Shown in pieces: positions 1 to 8,484 of a DNA stretch of 64,000 nt. A program made the translations under genes and the position numbers. The notes under the pieces were generated by a model. That model was not told the DNA's origin and did not search any database. It saw only the letters and a list, made by a program, of their open reading frames with translations. This DNA is from Alteromonadaceae bacterium XY-R5 (GTDB lineage Bacteria; Pseudomonadota; Gammaproteobacteria; Enterobacterales; Alteromonadaceae), in assembly GCA_001660395.1 (NCBI GenBank), contig LXWE01000003.1:186001-250000 (forward strand), given 5' to 3'. Positions within the stretch are counted from its first letter, which is position 1. Each line of letters opens with the position of its first letter.

Positions 1-782
1 CGCCCTGCCTGCTGCTGTTACATCAGGCGCCCAGTGACTCGCAAATGTATATCACCCTGATGCAGGCATTGGGACAGGAATTTTACTGCGTGGCTCCTGA
101 CTTACCCGGATGCGGTTCGTCTGACGGCACCCCGGCCATAGGCATTGATGGGATCGCAGAACAACTGGTCACCGCTCTGACCGCCGTTGGTCTGCTCCCC
201 GATATGATCTTTGGTCACCATACCGGTGCCAGCGTTGCCGTGGCTATCGCCAGACATTTGCAGGATGGGGACGAACACGCCTGTCAGGCGCTGGTGTTAT
301 CTGGCCCCCCGTTACTGAGCAATGAGCAAAAACAGGCATTACCCGCCAGGATTGCCCCAGCCGCCCCCGCCAATGAAGCAGACCTGCTGCAACTCTGGCA
401 TAGCCTGGCCGGAAAAGATCCTAACGGGAATGCCCAACTGGCCTGCCGTGAATTGAGTTCTGCCCTGAATTTAGGCGCAGCCTATCGTCAGTTGTATCAG
501 GTGGTAGCGGAATTTGATTTTGCCAGCAGCCTGCAACAGCTTCAGCAGCCGACCCTACTGCTGGCTGGCGAGCATGACAGTCTGCGTCAGGCCCTTGTCC
601 CCACTGCTGCCCTGCTTGCCAATAGCATCAGCCTGGCGACGGGTAATTCCGGCACCTGGATTTGTGATACCCATGCCAGCGCCCTGGCGTCGACTCTCAG
701 CCAATTTTGGCAACGGTTGTCTGTCAGAGATTTTCAGCTTGGTGATGGCATTGAAAAGGAGTTAAGCCAGTTATGGATTTAG
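1..782 (+). CDS. alpha/beta hydrolase, 5' end outside window
   Basis: The reading frame is open from base 3, and the segment before the first ATG (base 45) reads LLLLHQ, the usual oxyanion-hole strand of alpha/beta hydrolases, so the gene begins upstream of the window. By position beside an amidase, a flavin monooxygenase and a maleate-isomerase-family gene it is a candidate for the NicD-like step that removes an acyl group from an N-acyl amide. The nucleophile elbow is GHHTG (bases 213-227), so the usual Ser of GxSxG is a His. The acid strand is present (LLLAGEHD), but the C-terminal region reads GNSG where a catalytic His is expected. E. coli RutD is, from memory, another family member with a non-Ser elbow. 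Its stop overlaps the next start by 10 bases. Function beyond the fold is inference. Confidence 0.75.
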   Translation, partial: PCLLLLHQAPSDSQMYITLMQALGQEFYCVAPDLPGCGSSDGTPAIGIDGIAEQLVTALTAVGLLPDMIFGHHTGASVAVAIARHLQDGDEHACQALVLSGPPLLSNEQKQALPARIAPAAPANEADLLQLWHSLAGKDPNGNAQLACRELSSALNLGAAYRQLYQVVAEFDFASSLQQLQQPTLLLAGEHDSLRQALVPTAALLANSISLATGNSGTWICDTHASALASTLSQFWQRLSVRDFQLGDGIEKELSQLWI

Positions 783-1366
783 TTCGCAACAGTATTGGTA
801 TTGGCCAGCGTCCCGCCCTGATCCTGGTGGATATGATCAACGGCTTTACCCATGCCGAATGCCCGCTGGGCTGCGATTGCCCGGATGTAGTGGCCGCCAA
901 TCAGGCATTACTGGAAGGCTTTCGCGCTGCCAGACTCCCCATATTCTTTACCACTGTGGTTTATCACCAACCCCAACAAGCCAGCGTTTTTCGTGCCCGC
1001 ATCAACCACTTGAATCTGCTCACACCCGATAGCGAATGGGTGAAAGTCGATGGCCGTCTGGCCATGCAGTCAGGTGAGTCTCTGATTGAGAAACGCTGGG
1101 CCAGCAGTTTCTTTCAAACGGATCTCGCTCAGCAACTGGTGGCAGCCAAAGCTGACTCACTGGTTGTCACCGGCCTCACCACCAGCGGCTGTGTGCGCGC
1201 GACTGTGGTGGATGGCCTGCAACACAATTATCCGGTGGTGGTCGCTAAAGAGGCTGTGGGGGATCGCAACCCCGATGCCCATGCCGCCAACCTATTCGAT
1301 ATGCACGCCAAATATGCCGATGTGATGGACGTGCAAGACATACTTAGCCATGTAGGACAACGCTAA
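773..1366 (+). CDS. isochorismatase-family amidohydrolase (maleamate amidase-like)
   Basis: This 197-residue protein is a complete cysteine hydrolase of the isochorismatase fold. The triad is visible: Asp20 in ILVDM, Lys107 in EKRW, and Cys140 in GLTTSGCVRAT, the cis-peptide/nucleophile motif typical of N-carbamoylsarcosine and maleamate amidases. In nicotinate degradation NicF hydrolyses maleamate to maleate and ammonia, and it sits beside an alpha/beta deformylase and a maleate isomerase, as here. The gene overlaps the upstream hydrolase by 10 bases and touches the next start (TAATG at 1364), so it is translationally coupled. The exact amide substrate cannot be read from sequence; RutB-like ureidoacrylate amidase is an alternative of the same fold. 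Confidence 0.85.
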   Translation: MDLVRNSIGIGQRPALILVDMINGFTHAECPLGCDCPDVVAANQALLEGFRAARLPIFFTTVVYHQPQQASVFRARINHLNLLTPDSEWVKVDGRLAMQSGESLIEKRWASSFFQTDLAQQLVAAKADSLVVTGLTTSGCVRATVVDGLQHNYPVVVAKEAVGDRNPDAHAANLFDMHAKYADVMDVQDILSHVGQR

Positions 1367-2577
1367 TGCAAAATCCAGCTTCCCCATTACCTGTGATAAT
1401 CGCTGGCGCAGGACCAGCAGGCTCATCCTTAGCTCTGGCGTTAGCCCAGCAGGATATACCCGTCATTTTGCTGGAAAAAGAACTCAGCTTACCTATCGAT
1501 TTGCGCGCTTCCACCTTCCACCCGCCCAGTTTAGAAATGCTGTCGGGCCTGGGGGTTACCGATGCCATGCTGGCCAAAGGTCTGAAGGTAGATCGTTACC
1601 AGTATCGGGATCGTAAAACCGGCGAAGTGGCCGAGTTTGATATGTCCCTGATTGCCAAAGACACGGACTTCCCGTTTCGTCTGCAGTTAGAGCAGTATGA
1701 ACTGACCCATATCATTGGCGAGCGTTTGCCAGCCTACCCCCACGTGAAAGTGAAAATGGGCCATCGCTTTGTAAGCTACGAGCAAAATGCGCAGGGTGTT
1801 GTCGTCACCGCAGAACATCAGGGCCAGCCAGTGGTATTGCGCGGCAGCTTTCTCATCGGCTGCGATGGCGCATCAAGCCAGGTACGTAAAGCTGCCAGTA
1901 TTGGCTACGAAGGCTTTACCTACGATGAGAAATTCCTGGTAGTAAGCACGCCCTTCCCGTTCGAAGAGGTGTTCGAGAACCTGTCGTACGTGAACTATGT
2001 GTCGGATCCCGATGAATGGTGTGTGATCCTGCGCACCGACAAGATCTGGCGCGTCCTGTGGCCAACGGATCCCACCTGCGAAACACCAGAACAGTATCTG
2101 GAAGAAGACTATGTGCAGGCGCGTTTGCAGCATTTGTACCCCAAAGACACGCCTTACGAAATTGGTCACCGTACCTTATACAACGTGCATCAGCGCGTAG
2201 CAGCCCAGTATGTGAAAGATCGCGTGGTACTGGTGGGCGATGCCGCCCATATCAACAACCCACTCGGTGGTATGGGCATGAACGGCGGCCTGCATGATGC
2301 CTTTAATCTGGCCGACAAACTGATCCGCATTTACCAGCAGGGTGAAGACTATGGACCGCTGTTTGCCACCTATGAGCGTCAGCGCAAAGACCTGGCGGTA
2401 GAGTTTGTGCAGTCTCACACCATCGCCAATAAAAAGCTGATGGAAGCCACCGATGAAGCGGTGCAAAAGCAGCGTCAGCAAAGCTTTATGCAAACGGCCG
2501 CCGATCCGGTGAAAGCCCGTGAATTTATTCTTGAACGCGCCATGTTCACCTGTCTGCGTGACAGCCTGGCCAACTAA
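1366..2577 (+). CDS. FAD-dependent aromatic/pyridine monooxygenase
   Basis: A 403-residue class A flavoprotein monooxygenase of the p-hydroxybenzoate hydroxylase type. The Rossmann GxGxxG lies at residues 14-19 (GAGPAG), the DG motif at Asp167-Gly168 (IGCDGASS) and the second FAD motif at Gly291-Asp292 (LVGDAAH), followed by NPLGGMGMNGG. NicC and 5-hydroxypicolinate 2-monooxygenase hydroxylate pyridine rings and sit in operons with NicD/NicF homologues; MHPCO of vitamin B6 breakdown also opens the ring. No extradiol dioxygenase gene is visible in the window, so ring opening by this enzyme is possible but is inference. It starts on the last base of the preceding stop. Confidence 0.85.
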   Translation: MQNPASPLPVIIAGAGPAGSSLALALAQQDIPVILLEKELSLPIDLRASTFHPPSLEMLSGLGVTDAMLAKGLKVDRYQYRDRKTGEVAEFDMSLIAKDTDFPFRLQLEQYELTHIIGERLPAYPHVKVKMGHRFVSYEQNAQGVVVTAEHQGQPVVLRGSFLIGCDGASSQVRKAASIGYEGFTYDEKFLVVSTPFPFEEVFENLSYVNYVSDPDEWCVILRTDKIWRVLWPTDPTCETPEQYLEEDYVQARLQHLYPKDTPYEIGHRTLYNVHQRVAAQYVKDRVVLVGDAAHINNPLGGMGMNGGLHDAFNLADKLIRIYQQGEDYGPLFATYERQRKDLAVEFVQSHTIANKKLMEATDEAVQKQRQQSFMQTAADPVKAREFILERAMFTCLRDSLAN

Positions 2578-2591
2578 GCAAGGAGCTTAAG

Positions 2592-3368
2592 ATGCTGAAT
2601 TATCAAATTGCCCGTCGCGCCCAAATTGGGGTGATCATCCCTTCCACCAATACAGGTGTGGAATACGATCTGCAAAAATTCGCCCTCGATGGCGTCACCT
2701 GGCACCCGTCGCGTTTTTACATTGAGCTGCGTAACTGGGCCGATGAAATGCAGGCTACCGGCGAAAACGAAAACAGCGTATTTGAACGTTTTCTTGAAAT
2801 CATGCGCGGTGAAATTCCTTACTCCATTCGCAATGTGGTCAGTGCCAAAGTGAATCACATTATGCTCGGCATGTCGGCCGAAACCTTTTGGGGCGGGCTG
2901 GAAGGTAACATCAAATTTGAGCAGGAAATACGCGATCAAATCGGCGATCTGGGCTTAACCACAGGCGCCACTGCCACCAAAGATGCGCTGGAGCTGTTCG
3001 GGGCCAAAACCATTTCTGTGATCACGCCTTACCCGCAGGTGGGTGATGAAAACGTGATCCGCTTTTTCTCTGATATCGGTTTTAACGTGCATAAGGTCAA
3101 GGGCCTGAATCGCCCTTCGGCAACTGCCATTGCCGAAACGGAAATCAAACAGGTCGTTGATGCGATTCATGAAGTGGATGGCGATAACGTTGATGCCATC
3201 ATCCAGTGTGGCACCAACCTGTCGACCATCGACCTGTTCCCAACCTTTGAACACATTTTGCAGAAACCGCTGATCCCCATTAATGTCGCCACCATTTGGC
3301 ACGCCCTACGTGCCTGCGGCATCAATGACAAGATCACGGGCAAAGGCCGATTACTGGAGGAGTTTTAA
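2592..3368 (+). CDS. maleate isomerase / arylmalonate decarboxylase family protein
   Basis: This 258-residue protein belongs to the Asp/Glu racemase-type superfamily that includes maleate cis-trans isomerase (NicE) and arylmalonate decarboxylase. The N-terminal IGVIIPSTNT and C-terminal IIQCGTNLSTID signatures are clear. Maleate isomerases use two cysteines; here the second is Cys206, but the first position reads LGMSAETFWGG (residues 92-102) with Gly93 where the first Cys is expected. The only other Cys is 242. One Cys plus Gly is the arrangement of arylmalonate decarboxylase, so decarboxylation or another reaction is as likely as isomerisation. An AAGGAG ribosome site lies at 2579-2584. The gene is 14 bases after the monooxygenase, in the same operon. 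Confidence 0.8.
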   Translation: MLNYQIARRAQIGVIIPSTNTGVEYDLQKFALDGVTWHPSRFYIELRNWADEMQATGENENSVFERFLEIMRGEIPYSIRNVVSAKVNHIMLGMSAETFWGGLEGNIKFEQEIRDQIGDLGLTTGATATKDALELFGAKTISVITPYPQVGDENVIRFFSDIGFNVHKVKGLNRPSATAIAETEIKQVVDAIHEVDGDNVDAIIQCGTNLSTIDLFPTFEHILQKPLIPINVATIWHALRACGINDKITGKGRLLEEF

Positions 3369-3443
3369 CAGTCATCGGCAGGACAGGTTGCCAGGGGAAG
3401 CGGTCGGTAACCAAAGAAACACAATAACAACAAGGAAACACTC

Positions 3444-5522
3444 ATGCTCCTCAATAAAACAACAAAAGCAATGGCATTGCTATTTCTGGGTGTGGCATCC
3501 CAGTCTCTGCAGGCAAATGAAGTCGCAGGATCGCGCACTATTAGCCGCGCCCAAATCGAGAAATATGCGTCTGACTATGATCCTTATGGTCTGGCATCGC
3601 TACTGTCGACCATGGCTGGCGTTACCTTTAAATCGAACGGTGATGTGGGCGGTGAAGACTGGTTAGCGGTGCGCGGTAACACGCGCGACAGTTCACGTAT
3701 GACGCTGATGCTGGTAGATGGCCGCCCTTACAATTCCGTTAGCAATAACACTCTTGAATTCAATACCTTGCCTCTGAGCATGATTGAAAGCATTACCGTA
3801 CATTACGGTCCGCTGCCATCACGCTTCGGTGGCTATACCTCTGTGGTAGAAATTAAAACCCGGGGCATTACCGATCATATGGAAGTGGCGGCTGGCCTCG
3901 CAGAACTGGGCACTCAGACTGCGCATTTTTCTGTTGGTAGCAAAGGCGAATGGTCGTGGCAATTCAGCCTCAATGCTCAGCAAACCGACGGCCTTGAGGA
4001 CGAAACCTATATCCTGCGCGATAGCGATGATTACAGCGATGTTGAATATACCTATGGTGATCGCCACTACTACCAGGTAGTTCCCAGTGTAAAAGTTGAA
4101 ACTGGCCTGAATGATAAAGTGAATGTAGAACTATTGGCTCAGGCACAGTTAACAGGTAAGCGCTACGACGATGGTTTTTCTGACTATGAAATTGACCAGC
4201 AAGCTGAGCGAGTGCGTCGCTTCTACAATCTCGGCGTATCCTTACTGCCGGCGCAGGCTGGCGATGATTTCGATGCCACATTCTATGTCGATCATGAAGC
4301 CAAAGAAACCCTGGTACTCGATGATGAACTGGTTAACTATGGCGAGCAAACCAAAACAGCCTTTGGTTTACGCGGTAATTTCCACACCAAAATTAATGAC
4401 CTTATAGGTGTTCGTTTAGGTGGTGAATTTCAAAGCGTCACCGGCAGCGTTGAAGATGATGCCATGGTGGTTGAAAGTTCTGGAGTTTACACAGCCGTTA
4501 GCACAGAAGACTCCCCTAACCCTTACTATGCCTACGTAAACGATTTGCAAACCGGGGCCATTTACGCCGAACTGGACGGTAGCTTTGCCGGTATCAGCTA
4601 TGACTTGGGCCTGCGTCATGACAGCGTTTATGGCTACGAAAGCAAATACAGTCCTTACCTGAGCTTAAGCTATAGCCTGACAGACAATGTAAGCCTGTTT
4701 GCATCGGCTGGCCAGACGGTACGTTTGCCCTCATTAAATGAATACAATTCATCTGAACGTCCAGTAAAAACCGTGCTTTACAGTGTGCTGTCCAACTATA
4801 TGCCAAGCGCTGTATTAAGCGCGTTAACCTACGACAGTAAGCCTCTTAAATTTGAGACTCAACAGGGGTATCAGTTGGGTATCAAGGGCAGTTGGATGGA
4901 AGGTCAACTGACCACTCAGGCCAGTTTCTATGATTACGACCATGAAGGTTATATTTTTACCGACGTAGTCACCGCACCTGTTTATCTGTACGGCAATCCG
5001 TTTGGTACCATGGCGGCAACGTTGATGCCTGCCTATGCCTACCTGTTCTCAAACTTTAATGAATTACCGGTGCTGTATCGCAGCAATAAACCGGAAACCG
5101 ATCGCACTAAAGGCTGGGATGCCAACCTGGATTATCAGGGAGACGCCATCGGTGCGTATCTGAATGTGAGCTATATCGAAATTGACAGTTCATATAGCGA
5201 CGGTCGTGCAAGCCACAACGGCTGGTTCAGTCCGCCGAAAGTCACTGCCAATGCGGGTGTTAGCTACAGCTTCGATAACACCCAGATCAGCCTGCAAACC
5301 CAATACCGAGGAAAAACAGTAGCGTCATTGCAGGAAAAAGGTGACTACCCCGACGTAGAGCTGGAGAGCAGCCTGCTTGTGCACTTGATGGTAAATCAAC
5401 AGCTCGGCAGCTGGCAGTTGCAGGGTAAAATCCACAACCTGACCGATAAAAAATACGAAACCTTTGAAGGCCTGCCAATGGTAGGACGCCAGGTCTTCGT
5501 ACAGGCCAAATATCAGTTTTAA
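3444..5522 (+). CDS. TonB-dependent outer-membrane receptor
   Basis: A 692-residue outer-membrane protein. Residues 1-24 form a signal peptide (cleavage near QANE), the plug spans roughly 30-140 with the typical LAVRG and LVDGRPYN motifs, and the rest is a beta-barrel ending in Phe (KYQF), as outer-membrane barrels do. Such receptors take up scarce or large substrates using TonB energy. It lies 75 bases after the isomerase-family gene with its own AAGGA site (3432-3436) and is probably cotranscribed, so import of the compound degraded by this operon, or of a complex of it, is the likely role. The substrate is not readable from sequence; a siderophore or vitamin receptor is possible. Confidence 0.9.
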   Translation: MLLNKTTKAMALLFLGVASQSLQANEVAGSRTISRAQIEKYASDYDPYGLASLLSTMAGVTFKSNGDVGGEDWLAVRGNTRDSSRMTLMLVDGRPYNSVSNNTLEFNTLPLSMIESITVHYGPLPSRFGGYTSVVEIKTRGITDHMEVAAGLAELGTQTAHFSVGSKGEWSWQFSLNAQQTDGLEDETYILRDSDDYSDVEYTYGDRHYYQVVPSVKVETGLNDKVNVELLAQAQLTGKRYDDGFSDYEIDQQAERVRRFYNLGVSLLPAQAGDDFDATFYVDHEAKETLVLDDELVNYGEQTKTAFGLRGNFHTKINDLIGVRLGGEFQSVTGSVEDDAMVVESSGVYTAVSTEDSPNPYYAYVNDLQTGAIYAELDGSFAGISYDLGLRHDSVYGYESKYSPYLSLSYSLTDNVSLFASAGQTVRLPSLNEYNSSERPVKTVLYSVLSNYMPSAVLSALTYDSKPLKFETQQGYQLGIKGSWMEGQLTTQASFYDYDHEGYIFTDVVTAPVYLYGNPFGTMAATLMPAYAYLFSNFNELPVLYRSNKPETDRTKGWDANLDYQGDAIGAYLNVSYIEIDSSYSDGRASHNGWFSPPKVTANAGVSYSFDNTQISLQTQYRGKTVASLQEKGDYPDVELESSLLVHLMVNQQLGSWQLQGKIHNLTDKKYETFEGLPMVGRQVFVQAKYQF

Positions 5523-6430
5523 ACCTGGTGATTTGCCTCGACAGGAGCCGCCTTTGGCGGTTCCTTGTTGACTTCACTTGCCACCCATTTCACAAACGTC
5601 AGAATCGCATCGTCATTGACTCCATTCATCTTGTAATGCACCTGATAATGGCCCCAAGGTAACTGGAAACTATAGTCACGCAATGCCACTAACTGCCCGG
5701 ATGCAATGGCACTTTCAGCGATAAAATCATTCGACATGGCAAACCCTATCCCACTGGACACAGCCTTAGCCGCCAATAAAGACAGGCGCACATAACGCAT
5801 ATTCAGTGTGGCAGGCTGACGTAACTGCAACTGCTGGCACCAAGTACTCCAATCTTCACCATTTTCAGAACTGTACAGCGGATAAGCCATTAACTCTTCA
5901 GGCGTACCTTGAGTGAGCTGCGCATACTGTTCAGGCGAACACACCGGATACCAGTATTCTGTGCGCAGCGCCTTCGACACAAAGCCATCGGGTGAAGGCC
6001 AGGTCCCGAGGATAATATCGAAGTTATCAGCATCGAAATTGTTGGCGAAGGTTGCCATATCCAGCAAGGTATCCAGTTGCGGGTGTGCCTGCTTAAACCT
6101 TTCCAGACGCGGTGCTAACCACTCTACCGCCACCGAGGTTTGAGCTAATACTTTCAATTCCACCGGAGGTTTATCGGTTAAATGGTGCGTGACCGAATTT
6201 AACCGCCAGAAACAATCTTTTACCACCGTATAGAGCATATCGCCGCTTTGGGTTAAAGAGATGTTTTTGCCCTGCCGCTCCAGTAATGGCTGACCGAAAA
6301 AATTTTCGAGCTGCTTAATCTGGTGACTGATGGCACTTTGGGTCACATATAACGATTCAGCCGCTTTGCTGAAGCTTTGTAACCGCGCAGTCGCTTCAAA
6401 GGCTTGCAGGGCTTTTAACGGTGGCAGCAT
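5519..6430 (-). CDS. LysR-family transcriptional regulator
   Basis: A 303-residue LysR protein of the GcvA-like type. The winged helix-turn-helix is near residues 19-42 (SFSKAAESLYVTQSAISHQI) and the remainder is the periplasmic-binding-like effector domain. It is convergent with the TonB receptor, overlapping its stop by 4 bases, and divergent from the FadL-like gene, so it stands between the two halves of the catabolic island and is the obvious candidate regulator of one or both. No Shine-Dalgarno is visible before the ATG. The effector is unknown; by context it would be a ring-cleavage or maleate-type acid. Confidence 0.9.
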   Translation of the reverse strand: MLPPLKALQAFEATARLQSFSKAAESLYVTQSAISHQIKQLENFFGQPLLERQGKNISLTQSGDMLYTVVKDCFWRLNSVTHHLTDKPPVELKVLAQTSVAVEWLAPRLERFKQAHPQLDTLLDMATFANNFDADNFDIILGTWPSPDGFVSKALRTEYWYPVCSPEQYAQLTQGTPEELMAYPLYSSENGEDWSTWCQQLQLRQPATLNMRYVRLSLLAAKAVSSGIGFAMSNDFIAESAIASGQLVALRDYSFQLPWGHYQVHYKMNGVNDDAILTFVKWVASEVNKEPPKAAPVEANHQV

Positions 6431-7001
6431 AGATGAATTTTTTTATAAAAATAGAGTGGAAGTATCATTCTAATTCATACGAAAACCACAACAAGTCATT
6501 TCTTTCTCATTGGTAGGCAGGTGCTCAGATGCACGCTTGATAAGAATTTTCAGGTGGCTGGTGAGAAATCGGTCAGAAATGCGCAGATACAGACAACTCA
6601 TATCTATATCGCTACACGTTGGCGCTAAAAAGCAGCGAAACTGTATTTTAAACTCTGTCTCCGCACACCTTGGTCTATCTACGGGGCATGCTCGCTCAAA
6701 AAACAGCCAACAAAAATTGGAGAAATCTTCTTTTGGCGACCAATTTGCACAAGTTAACAGCAATTGTTACTTTTTTTAACACTCATCGTACCAGTAAGCA
6801 TAGAAAACGACCAGCCAGCTGAGGTAAGCTGAAAGAAAATAACGAAAAAGCACGATTTCCGTTCATTTTTCCAACAATTAGACGCATTTAGCGCTGACTT
6901 GCTGATAAAAGCCGACAAAATCATTATCATTTGTGCAACATTTTCGTTAACATCTCGCAAAATTTAACAAATAGTCAAAATTAGTAGTAAAAGAGAGCAG
7001 T
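6431..7001. other. 571 bp divergent intergenic region
   Basis: This AT-rich gap separates the LysR start from the FadL-like start and must hold both promoters. No open frame here has family features or a ribosome site. The only recognisable motif is a Fur-box-like stretch near 6917-6932 (listed separately). A 17 bp-spaced pair TTAACA (6947) / AATAGT (6970) upstream of the FadL-like gene is a poor promoter match. Confidence 0.5.
6917..6932. promoter_or_regulatory. possible Fur-box-like site
   Basis: Bases 6917-6932 read AAAATCATTATCATTT. The reverse strand contains AATGATAATGATT, one base different from the AATGATAATCATT core of the enterobacterial Fur consensus. It lies about 70 bases upstream of the FadL-like start. 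AT-rich DNA yields such matches by chance, so this is a weak candidate. Confidence 0.25.
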
Positions 7002-8267
7002 ATGAACCTGAAAAAGACACTTCTTGCCGCCAGCCTGGCAACACTTTCTATGGATACTTTTGCCGCAGCGTTCCAATTAAATGAACACAGTGCATCTGGC
7101 CTTGGCCGTGCTTTTGCTGGTGATGCTGCCATTGCTGAAAACGCCTCTGTTATCGCGCGTAACCCAGCCCTGATGTCTCAGTTTAAAGATATCCAGTTCT
7201 CTGGCGTGGCCACTTTCGTTGAGCCAGACGTAAGCCTGAAAGGCACGAGCAACAGTGCACTGAACGACGACAGCATCGCGCCATCAGCTATCGTACCAGC
7301 CATGTATTTAGTGGTACCGGTAAACGATAAATGGGCATTCGGTGTAGGCGCTTTCTCTAACTTTGGTCTGTCTACTGAATTCGACGCGGACTATGCAGCA
7401 GGTCAGCTTGCAGGTAACACTGAAATTACCACTGTAAACCTGAACTTCGCCGCATCTTACAAAGTGAATGACCAACTGAGCATCGGCGCAGGCGTTAGCT
7501 ACGTATATGCGGATGCAGAAATTATTCGTCATTCAGGCGCGGTACTGCCTGCTTACCTGACGTCAGTTTATGGCACCAACTTTGGTGTAACGGCTGATAC
7601 AGAGTCCGTTAATCTGAAAGGTGATGACAATGCTTATGGCTGGAACATTGGCGCAACCTATGAAATCGCCCCAGGCCACACTTTAGGTGCGCAATACCGT
7701 GCAGCGACTGACGTAACCTTCGAAGGTCACTTCAGCAATGATCTGCCAGTAGCTCTGGGTTACCTGGGCGGCGCAAGCGTACCTGGTAGCGTTGAGCTTG
7801 AATTACCAGCGACATTCGAATTCTCTGGTAGCCACAAGCTAACGCCAGAAGTTGGTTTGCACTATAGCGTATTGTGGACAGAGTGGAGCAGCTTCGAAAA
7901 TCTGACGGCTTACTCAAGCGGTTCACAAGTATTTAGTAAAGAAGAAGGCTTCCAGGATGCCATGCGCTATGCTATCGGTGCGGATTATCAGTTAAATGCC
8001 GATGTGAAACTGCGCGCAGGTATTGCTTACGACGAAACTGCATCTAAAAAGCATATGTCGATTTCTATTCCTGATACCAACCGTCTGTGGTTATCTACTG
8101 GTGCCAACTATCAGTTGAATAAATCAGCCTCAATCGATTTGGCGGTTGCTTACCTGAAAGGCGACAAGAAGAGCTTCTCTGAAACCGATAGCTTAGGTTC
8201 TACCTGGGATTTCGAAACCGAAGCTAACGCGATGATCTTATCTGCTCAGGTAAACTACGCGTTCTAA
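7002..8267 (+). CDS. FadL/TodX-type outer-membrane transporter
   Basis: A 421-residue outer-membrane protein with a signal peptide ending near TFAAA and the FadL-family N-terminal hatch signature (SASGLGRAFAGDAAIA, then IARNPALM). The C terminus ends in Phe (VNYAF). FadL-family barrels let hydrophobic molecules (long-chain fatty acids, toluene, other aromatics) diffuse laterally across the outer membrane. Its position upstream of a CoA-dependent catabolic operon suggests uptake of a hydrophobic or esterified substrate. It is followed by its own terminator, so it is a single transcription unit. Confidence 0.9.
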   Translation: MNLKKTLLAASLATLSMDTFAAAFQLNEHSASGLGRAFAGDAAIAENASVIARNPALMSQFKDIQFSGVATFVEPDVSLKGTSNSALNDDSIAPSAIVPAMYLVVPVNDKWAFGVGAFSNFGLSTEFDADYAAGQLAGNTEITTVNLNFAASYKVNDQLSIGAGVSYVYADAEIIRHSGAVLPAYLTSVYGTNFGVTADTESVNLKGDDNAYGWNIGATYEIAPGHTLGAQYRAATDVTFEGHFSNDLPVALGYLGGASVPGSVELELPATFEFSGSHKLTPEVGLHYSVLWTEWSSFENLTAYSSGSQVFSKEEGFQDAMRYAIGADYQLNADVKLRAGIAYDETASKKHMSISIPDTNRLWLSTGANYQLNKSASIDLAVAYLKGDKKSFSETDSLGSTWDFETEANAMILSAQVNYAF

Positions 8268-8291
8268 TCTCATCTGAGAAAAGCATTCGAA

Positions 8292-8317
8292 AAAGCCCTC
8301 TCCTGAGGGCTTTTTTT
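8292..8317 (+). terminator. rho-independent terminator after FadL-like gene
   Basis: A nine-pair stem (AAAGCCCTC, loop TCCT, GAGGGCTTT) runs into a T-run at 8311-8317. It lies 25 bases after the stop codon. Confidence 0.9.
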
Positions 8318-8434
8318 ATGGGCGAACATTGCCCCTGATTGCTTACCCCTCGGGTAAGCTCCTCTTGCATCGCCTTGCCAATCCCTTCTCAAATTCAACT
8401 ATTTAGTCTCCCGCCTATTTACGCGCCAAACCAA

Positions 8435-8463
8435 TTGATATAAAGTTATATCATTAATATATT
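8435..8463 (+). promoter_or_regulatory. sigma-70 promoter of the CoA-transferase operon
   Basis: TTGATA at 8435-8440 and TATATT at 8458-8463 are separated by exactly 17 bases, each one mismatch from consensus. The predicted start near 8470 leaves a short leader carrying AGAAGGA (8472-8478) before the GTG start at 8485. Confidence 0.65.
8437..8452. promoter_or_regulatory. palindrome overlapping the -35 region
   Basis: GATATAA-AG-TTATATC is a perfect 7 bp inverted repeat with a 2 bp centre. It overlaps the -35 hexamer and spacer of the predicted promoter, a position typical of an operator. The binding protein is unknown; the nearby LysR is one candidate. Confidence 0.5.
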
Positions 8464-8484
8464 GAGACAATAGAAGGACATCGC

